From NCBI RefSeq assembly GCF_005404945.1, contig NZ_BJDG01000002.1, positions 1-64,000 on the forward strand: a stretch of DNA of 64,000 bases, written 5' to 3'. The notes under the pieces were generated by a model. That model made no database searches, had not been told where the DNA came from, and saw only the letters and a list, made by a program, of their open reading frames with translations. Within the stretch, counting starts at the first letter, position 1. Each line of letters begins with the position of its first letter. Position numbers and translations under genes: made by a program. Below are positions 59,026 through 64,000 of the stretch, one piece after another. The DNA comes from Lactiplantibacillus pingfangensis. GTDB taxonomy: Bacteria; Bacillota; Bacilli; Lactobacillales; Lactobacillaceae.

Positions 59026-61278
59026 ATGGAAGTCGATGCAATTGGAAAAGCAATGATGCAGTACCAATTAGTGCCACTGGTCAGTCAATCCAACGTGGGG
59101 CTAGAAGTGACCATGCAGCGCGTCAATGCTCAGGGGAAACTTTCCACTCAGCCCTATCCGCAAGTCTTTGGCAGTCAGCGGCAGAATCCGCAGATTCACA
59201 ATGCCTTTGCGCAGACGCAATTAAAATTAACCACCCCGGCGATGGCTGATCTGCCGTCACTGATGTCATATTTAGCTGGTTTGAACACAACGGCTCGGCG
59301 AGCATTAGCTGCCGAAGATTATTTGTGGCCGTTATCAAGTACCCCAATTCTCCCAACTGATTTAACCAAAATTCCATTTGCCGAAGCAGATGAAGTTGGG
59401 TTTAAACGCCGTCAACAACAAAGTCAGCACTATCAACTTGAGAAGTTGATGACGACTGGCGTTCACGTGAACCTCAGCTTTAATGAACAATTATTTACGC
59501 GATTATATGCCGAAACGTTCCATCAACACTATTCAAGTTATGTTGAGTTTCGCAATGCCATTTATTTAAAAGTGGCACAAGGTTTCGTGCGGATGAATTG
59601 GTTAATTCAATACTTGTTTGGCGCGACCCCCACGTTGCGTGTTGCGGAGGCCACTGCCAAACGGCAACGAACGAGTGTCCACGGTCCGGCAGGGCGCAAG
59701 AGTGCCGTTCAAGGTGACTATACGTCAATTGATCGGTATGTCGCGAAGTTACAGGCGGCTGTTCGGAGCCACAAGCTTGTTGCGGTCAGTGATTTTGACG
59801 GGCCAGTTCGGTTTAGAAGTACCGGATCTTTGACGACGCTTGGCCGCCAGGGCGTTTATTATTTGGAATATTGTGGCCTCGATTTGGACCCAACCAAGGC
59901 GACTGGTGTCGATCAAAATGCGATTGAATTTATGCGGTTGTTGGCCAGCTATTTTGTCATGATGCCGGCGCTACCAACGGCGATGGTTAGTCAGGTGAAT
60001 GCACAGGCTGACCAGTTGACCACCCAAGTGACGATGGAAAATCCAACCACAGCGAGTGCCCAAGCGCAACCGGCTAGTCAAGTTTTGGATGCTTTGGCCG
60101 ACTTTGCCAAAGCCTATGGGTTACCAGCCAGTGATACCGTTCTATTGCGGCATTTGAAGGCCCGTGTGACTGATCCCAAATTGACGCCGAGTGCCCAAGT
60201 TGCGCAACAACCAGATCTCTTAAACTGGGCAATCAAACAGGCTAAACAGTCACAAGCTGCGGCACTGGCAGAACCGTTTCGTTTACCCGGCTTCACTGAC
60301 TTGAATTTGTCGAGTCAACTATTGGCTGAACAAGCGTTAGCACGGGGCGTCAAAGTTGATATTGTTGATGCGCCCGCTAATATTTTACGCTTGACGCACG
60401 GTAAGTCAGCACAACTAGTTGTTGACGGTAGCGGCACGGATTTGAATCCACAGGCCTTGACGACTGTCTTAGCACACAAAGCCGCCGCTAAACAAATCAT
60501 GGCTGAGCAAGGGGTGCAAGTGCCGGCGTCGCAAACTTATCGTTCAGCCAATCAATTAATTGATGATTACGATCGTTATGCGGCCGGTGGCGGGATCGTG
60601 CTTAAAGGCACCGAAACGACTCGGGCCGTGGTTGCTTTTCGGATTATGCCGGAACGGGCGTTGTTTGAGCAAGTTGTTCGTCAGCTATTTGAGCAGACCA
60701 AGTCAGTCATGGCCGAAGAGTTGATTGTGGCCTCGAGCTATCGGTTCCTAGTTATTGATGGGCAAGTTAAAGCAATCGTTGAACGGCTACCAGCCAATAT
60801 TGTCGGCGATGGGCGGACAACCGTTCAAGAGCTGTTAGCGCGTAAAAATGCCCGGCCACTGCGCGGGACCGCCTTTGAAAAGCCACAGTCTGAGTTGAAA
60901 TTAGGGACGGTCGAACGCTATCGGCTCAAATCATATCACTTAGATTTAGATACGATTGTTAGTCGCGGCACTCAGATCCTGCTTCGCGAAGATGCGACCT
61001 TTGGCAATGGGGCCGACGTTTTAGATGCAACCGGCGATATGCATCAGTCATACATTGATGCCGTCGAAAAACTTGCGGCCGACTTAAAGCTCAAAGTCGC
61101 AGGGGTGGACGTGATGATTCCAAATCTATATGCGGAATTTACACCAGAACATCCTGAAATGGCCGTCTATCTAGGGATTCATGCGGCACCATTCTTATAT
61201 CCGCATATTTTTCCAATGTTTGGGGCCAGTCAACCAGTGGCGGCGCAATTATTAAAAACGTTATTCCCAGAAATTTAG
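59026..61278 (+). CDS. gshAB: Bifunctional glutamate-cysteine ligase / glutathione synthetase
   Basis: 750 residues from ATG 59026; an in-frame ATG at 59014 overlaps the AAGGATG Shine-Dalgarno and is less likely. Residues 1-440 are the gamma-glutamylcysteine ligase part (VHVNLSFNEQL, RNAIYLKVAQGFVRMNWLIQYLFGA in segments). Residues 470-750 are an ATP-grasp domain (GGGIVLKGTETTRAV, SYRFLVIDGQVKAIVERLPANI, VDVMIPNLY). Fusion of GshA and GshB activities is typical of GshF in Firmicutes, giving glutathione without separate genes. Confidence 0.93.
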   Translation: MEVDAIGKAMMQYQLVPLVSQSNVGLEVTMQRVNAQGKLSTQPYPQVFGSQRQNPQIHNAFAQTQLKLTTPAMADLPSLMSYLAGLNTTARRALAAEDYLWPLSSTPILPTDLTKIPFAEADEVGFKRRQQQSQHYQLEKLMTTGVHVNLSFNEQLFTRLYAETFHQHYSSYVEFRNAIYLKVAQGFVRMNWLIQYLFGATPTLRVAEATAKRQRTSVHGPAGRKSAVQGDYTSIDRYVAKLQAAVRSHKLVAVSDFDGPVRFRSTGSLTTLGRQGVYYLEYCGLDLDPTKATGVDQNAIEFMRLLASYFVMMPALPTAMVSQVNAQADQLTTQVTMENPTTASAQAQPASQVLDALADFAKAYGLPASDTVLLRHLKARVTDPKLTPSAQVAQQPDLLNWAIKQAKQSQAAALAEPFRLPGFTDLNLSSQLLAEQALARGVKVDIVDAPANILRLTHGKSAQLVVDGSGTDLNPQALTTVLAHKAAAKQIMAEQGVQVPASQTYRSANQLIDDYDRYAAGGGIVLKGTETTRAVVAFRIMPERALFEQVVRQLFEQTKSVMAEELIVASSYRFLVIDGQVKAIVERLPANIVGDGRTTVQELLARKNARPLRGTAFEKPQSELKLGTVERYRLKSYHLDLDTIVSRGTQILLREDATFGNGADVLDATGDMHQSYIDAVEKLAADLKLKVAGVDVMIPNLYAEFTPEHPEMAVYLGIHAAPFLYPHIFPMFGASQPVAAQLLKTLFPEI

Positions 61279-61304
61279 TCCTGGGTGACATTTTTTCGCT
61301 AATA

Positions 61305-61375
61305 ATCAAAAAAACATCAGCTCGTGATGACTTGAGGCAGTGCTTCAAGTTGTGACGAGCTGATGTTTTCAGTTT
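61305..61375. terminator. Bidirectional terminator between gshAB and yueI-type gene
   Basis: AAACATCAGCTCGT pairs with ACGAGCTGATGTTTT; an inner TTGA(G)GC/GCTTCAA hairpin sits in the loop. Confidence 0.88.
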
Positions 61376-61836
61376 TAAAATAATTTTTTTAATTTTCCAA
61401 ATAAGCCAGTTGATTTTTGCGGTGTTCCGGGTTGGGCGGTATTGAGTGGATAACGTTGATCGATATCAATCACATCTTGATTGATGGCGGTAGCCGCCGT
61501 GAAAACTAGGGCATAATTTTCATCGCCAGTTCGGTAACTATCATCCGTTTTGATGGTGAACTGCACGTTGGCTTTGGCCGCAGCTTGCAAGTAAGGACCA
61601 AGTATGTCTTGATCAAGATTGCCATTAATGTATAGGCGGTAATCTGGGTGTGCTGTGAAAGCCAGACTGAGTTGGTCCACATAATGATGGCGCTTGATTT
61701 GGTAGACGGTGACGGCAACTTCGACACGTTCACGAAATGTGCCCAGATATTTATTTTGTTCATCTGGATGAAGTTGTGGAGTCCCATGCATCGCGCTTTG
61801 AATCCGATCAACGGGTTGCATTTCTTTGTCAGCCAT
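61375..61836 (-). CDS. YueI-family (DUF1694) protein
   Basis: 153 residues from ATG 61836 after GGATG. The family core DRIQSAMHGTPQLHPDEQNKYLGTFRERV is clear, followed by an alpha/beta domain with LYINGNLDQDILGPYLQAA. The C-terminal tail is Lys/Pro-rich. Function unknown in the family. Convergent with gshAB, divergent from the DUF1054 gene. Confidence 0.88.
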   Translation of the reverse strand: MADKEMQPVDRIQSAMHGTPQLHPDEQNKYLGTFRERVEVAVTVYQIKRHHYVDQLSLAFTAHPDYRLYINGNLDQDILGPYLQAAAKANVQFTIKTDDSYRTGDENYALVFTAATAINQDVIDIDQRYPLNTAQPGTPQKSTGLFGKLKKLF

Positions 61837-61917
61837 TGTCAAACATCCTTTCTCTGATTATCATATAATTGTAGCATGTTCCAGAGTTAAATGCGAAAAA
61901 CGAAAGCAGGGAAAACT

Positions 61918-62532
61918 GTGTTTACAAAATCAGACTTTGACTTATTTGATGACCCGACCTTAGCGGGACGCATGGCTCAAATTAAAACGGTGATTGATCC
62001 TAAATTTGAGGCCGTGACGCCGCAACTCCTACCAATCCTGGAAGCGAGTGGCCTAACCTTTTATCCGCATATTGCCAAGCACTTGCGTCGCTTCAAGAAT
62101 CCACCCGTCGACACCTGGGTAGCTTTCAGTGAGAATAAGCGCAGTTACAAAGCATTGCCGCATTTTGAATTAGGATTGTGGCCGGATCGTCTGTTTTGTT
62201 ATTTTGACATTCTTGATGAGGGGAAAGCTGCAGTGCAGGCAAGCATCACGCCGGCAGACTTACAAAAGCTATTCAGTCAATTGCCTAGCGACTATTTAAT
62301 TAGTCATGATCACAGCGTCGCGAAGATGCAGCCGGCAACACCTGAAGCAATCACCGCGGTGCTTGACCGCTTTGCACAATATAAGCACAGCGAATTAGTA
62401 GCTGGACGGGCCATTATGCTGGACTCGCCACTGTTAGCCGATGAAGCGGCACAATTAGCCTTTATCCAAGAGACCTTCAAAACACTACTGCCAATTTATT
62501 TACCAATTATGGCTGGGGTAGGGAGAAAATAG
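61918..62532 (+). CDS. DUF1054 (YktB-type) protein
   Basis: 204 residues from GTG 61918, seven bases after AGGG; the in-frame ATG at 61891 has no ribosome binding site and lies just behind a TATAAT box (61864-61869). The family N-terminus FTKSDFDLFDDPTLAGRMAQIK and HIAKHLRRFKNPPVDTWVAFSENKRSYK are present. Function unknown. Confidence 0.87.
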   Translation: MFTKSDFDLFDDPTLAGRMAQIKTVIDPKFEAVTPQLLPILEASGLTFYPHIAKHLRRFKNPPVDTWVAFSENKRSYKALPHFELGLWPDRLFCYFDILDEGKAAVQASITPADLQKLFSQLPSDYLISHDHSVAKMQPATPEAITAVLDRFAQYKHSELVAGRAIMLDSPLLADEAAQLAFIQETFKTLLPIYLPIMAGVGRK

Positions 62533-62590
62533 CCGACTGGGCTTTTCCCAAAGCATAAAGACTCCAAGATAAAAGTTTTTGAACGAGTCC

Positions 62591-62848
62591 CGCCAGTCAG
62601 TCGGTTAGTATTACCGAGCTGGGACCGGTTGGCGCCAAAAAGCGGTCGCCAACCTCACTTTCAAGCTTTGCCAAAGGCAGCAAAGCTTGAAAGATGTCTA
62701 TTCTCTAAGCCGAGCAATGCACTCAGCTAAGAGAATTTTCAGCACGTCCACACTAACCGACTGACTTCTGGGGTGGGTCATTCGATCAAGGCTGTTTTAT
62801 TACTAAAGTAATGTCAATACAATCATACTGACGTTATTTTAGTTTGTC
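62591..62848 (-). repeat. Intergenic repeat C, copy 2 (inverted)
   Basis: Reverse-complement copy of 6175-6423. The core 62595-62766 has ends AGTCAGTCGGTTAGT and ACTAACCGACTGACT. Hairpins CTTTCAAG/CTTGAAAG and GGTTGGC-loop-GCCAACC, loop GACCGCTTTTTGGC. The extension (about 62767-62845) carries the same ACGTCAGTATGATTGTATT segment, with stem differences explained by G-T pairs. Confidence 0.82.
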
Positions 62849-62865
62849 TTTACTGTCAAGCTGCA

Positions 62866-63029
62866 GGTGGTGTGTCGTGGAATTTACTGTGTGGGTGGCG
62901 TTAGCGCATGCAGGTTGCGCTTACACCACGGGCGCCTTTCAAGACTTGTTTTTAAGGCTTGAAAGCGAGGTTCCAGACCGCACTTTAGGCTGGAACTGTC
63001 CCCCACAGTAAATGGAATGACACACCACC
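62866..63029 (+). repeat. Structured intergenic element D
   Basis: Closing stem GGTGGTGTGTC against GACACACCACC, then TTTACTGTG/CACAGTAAA. Inside are three hairpins: GTGGCGTTAGCGC/GCGCTTACACCAC, CTTTCAAG/CTTGAAAG, and TTCCA-loop-TGGAA with loop GACCGCACTTTAGGC. The second and third match repeat C in sequence. Single copy in this window. Confidence 0.78.
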
Positions 63030-63070
63030 GAAAGCGGCCTAGTTTAGGTTGATCTCCAGCCTCAAGATAC

Positions 63071-63106
63071 AAAAAAACACGCCGCAATTGCGACGTGTTT
63101 TAATAA
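63071..63106 (-). terminator. Terminator of rpsD (minus strand)
   Basis: AACACGTCGC pairs with GCGGCGTGTT around AATT, followed by TTTTT on the minus strand. Confidence 0.87.
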
Positions 63107-63113
63107 CTGGAAA

Positions 63114-63722
63114 TTAAAGTTTGTTGTAGTATTCAACGATAAGTGATTCGTCGATGTCTGCTTCAAGTTCTTCACGTTGTGGTAAGCGAGTTAATGAACC
63201 TTCAAGCTTATCAGCGTCGAATTGAACGAAGTTAGGACGTGAAACAACGGCTTCAACTGCACCGGTGATGACGATTAACTTCTTAGACTTTTCACGAACT
63301 GAGACAACTTGGCCGACTTGCACTTCGTATGAAGGGATGTCAACACGTTTGCCATCAACAGTGATGTGACCATGGTTAACCAATTGACGAGCTTGGCGAC
63401 GAGTGGTAGCCAAACCTAAGCGGTAAACCATGTTGTCTAAACGACGTTCGAGTAAGATCATGAAGTTAACACCATGCTTACCTTCGCGGATTTTACCAGC
63501 TTTGATAAATAAGTTAGAGAATTGACGTTCAGTTAAACCGTACATCATCCGTAACTTTTGCTTTTCACGTAATTGGGTACCGTATTCAGAAAGCTTTGAG
63601 TGACGACCTTGACCATGATCACCAGGTGCATAAGGGCGACGAGCTAATTCTTTACCAGTACCTGAAAGAGACATTCCCAAACGACGGGAGATCTTCCAAC
63701 TTGGACCTGTATAACGAGACAT
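63114..63722 (-). CDS. rpsD: 30S ribosomal protein S4
   Basis: 202 residues. [24 protein letters not shown] at the N-terminus and the S4 RNA-binding domain [34 protein letters not shown] in segments. It binds 16S rRNA early in assembly and often represses its own mRNA. GGAGGAAA precedes the ATG. Alone here, away from the main ribosomal operons, as usual in Bacilli. Confidence 0.97.
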   Translation of the reverse strand: MSRYTGPSWKISRRLGMSLSGTGKELARRPYAPGDHGQGRHSKLSEYGTQLREKQKLRMMYGLTERQFSNLFIKAGKIREGKHGVNFMILLERRLDNMVYRLGLATTRRQARQLVNHGHITVDGKRVDIPSYEVQVGQVVSVREKSKKLIVITGAVEAVVSRPNFVQFDADKLEGSLTRLPQREELEADIDESLIVEYYNKL

Positions 63723-63894
63723 ATGTTGTTTCCTCCAATAATTTTAGTTGGAGTAAAATAATCCGATGTGAGTTCGATATTCGTTCAGATTGAACTGCAG
63801 TTTTCGCCATTGCAGCCGCAGGTTACTAACTGACCAATAAGTGGCACCAATCTGTTGACGAGCTTACCCACTCACTGCTGCATTATTTTACACA
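63723..63894 (-). promoter_or_regulatory. Leader of rpsD, candidate S4 autoregulatory RNA
   Basis: An untranslated leader of about 170 bases between the promoter and the rpsD ribosome binding site, with self-complementary parts such as CTGCAATGG/ (minus strand TGCGGCTGCAATGGCG, AAACTGCAG). S4 leaders that bind S4 and block translation are known in Bacilli. I could not confirm the fold. Confidence 0.5.
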
Positions 63895-63900
63895 AAGAGT

Positions 63901-63929
63901 AGCATAGCATGCCGACTTACTTTAGTCAA
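63901..63929 (-). promoter_or_regulatory. Promoter of rpsD (minus strand)
   Basis: TTGACT (63924-63929), 17-base spacer, TATGCT (63901-63906) on the minus strand. The -35 box overlaps the stop codon of the upstream partial gene. Confidence 0.78.
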
Positions 63930-64000
63930 TGTGTTGCACGAGGATCTTCGCGAATTCGGCGAGCTCTAATTCATTTTCGGCCGTGAAACGGTCAAGTGAA
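63922..64000 (-). CDS. C-terminal end of a GAF-domain protein (YtsP-like), partial
   Basis: The window edge cuts the gene. The last 25 residues read SLDRFTAENELELAEFAK then ILVQHID and stop at 63922. The LDRF-x-AE-[DN]E-x2-L-x2-[FL]-x8-HI pattern fits the C-terminus of small GAF proteins (free methionine-(R)-sulfoxide reductase type), often next to rpsD in Bacilli as I remember. The call rests on this short tail only. Confidence 0.55.
   Translation of the reverse strand, partial: SLDRFTAENELELAEFAKILVQHID

Noticed and set aside
57607-59067. rarA extended to 59067
   Set aside because: The extra 60 residues have no family match and no ribosome binding site; AAGGAGGG sits in front of ATG 58887.

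Overview
The window looks like chromosomal DNA of a lactic acid bacterium of the Lactiplantibacillus plantarum group. The grounds are the housekeeping gene order, a KxYKxGKxW/LPxTG surface protein, a MurT-GatD pair, an L-2-hydroxyisocaproate dehydrogenase, a fused GshAB, and the Met T-box and PyrR leaders. The species call is inference. There is no prophage, insertion sequence, transposase or CRISPR array.

Layout. 1-5.5 kb is a cell-surface locus: two near-identical micropeptide genes, a large mucin-binding-like LPxTG protein, a coiled-coil protein with a Gtf/Asp-like C-terminus, and a MarR regulator. 5.5-15.8 kb is accessory: repeats, two single-gene tRNAs (Gln-CTG and Glu-CTC), small membrane proteins, a lipoprotein polysaccharide deacetylase, a YxeA protein, and an ABC exporter pair whose first subunit is broken. 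15.9-30 kb is metabolic and housekeeping: bcaT, a serine hydrolase, manA, murT-gatD, then tdk-prfA-prmC-sua5-glyA-upp. 30-38.2 kb holds the PyrR-attenuated uracil permease and the full F1Fo ATP synthase operon atpBEFHAGDC. 39-44.4 kb is cell envelope: murA, mbl, yidD, a DUF2969 gene and rodA, followed by an orphan gcvH. 44.4-48.5 kb is a Met T-box controlled metNPQ importer and hicD. 49-64 kb holds a DUF2785 gene, an MDR oxidoreductase, ddl, a membrane GDPD, an RRNPP-like regulator, an SdpI homologue, usp, 6S RNA next to rarA, gshAB, a YueI gene, a DUF1054 gene and rpsD.

The most unusual signal is between the genes. At least four families of 150-250 bp intergenic repeats occur here (called A, B, C and D). 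Each folds as a closing stem around two or three hairpins. Family A has six full or nearly full copies and one fragment. Its stems carry compensatory base changes between copies, all copies lie on the + strand, and each of the six main copies begins 69-142 bases after the stop codon of a + strand gene. Three A copies pair with a downstream B copy sitting in front of the next gene. Families B, C and D share a hairpin loop of the form GACCGC-N-GGC on different stems. I know of no described function for these elements.

Other points of note are the twin micropeptides under purifying selection, a short hydrophobic ORF just ahead of the RRNPP-type regulator, and a frameshifting deletion that removed the ABC signature region from one exporter half. 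All names come from reading sequence and remembered family features; no database search was run.
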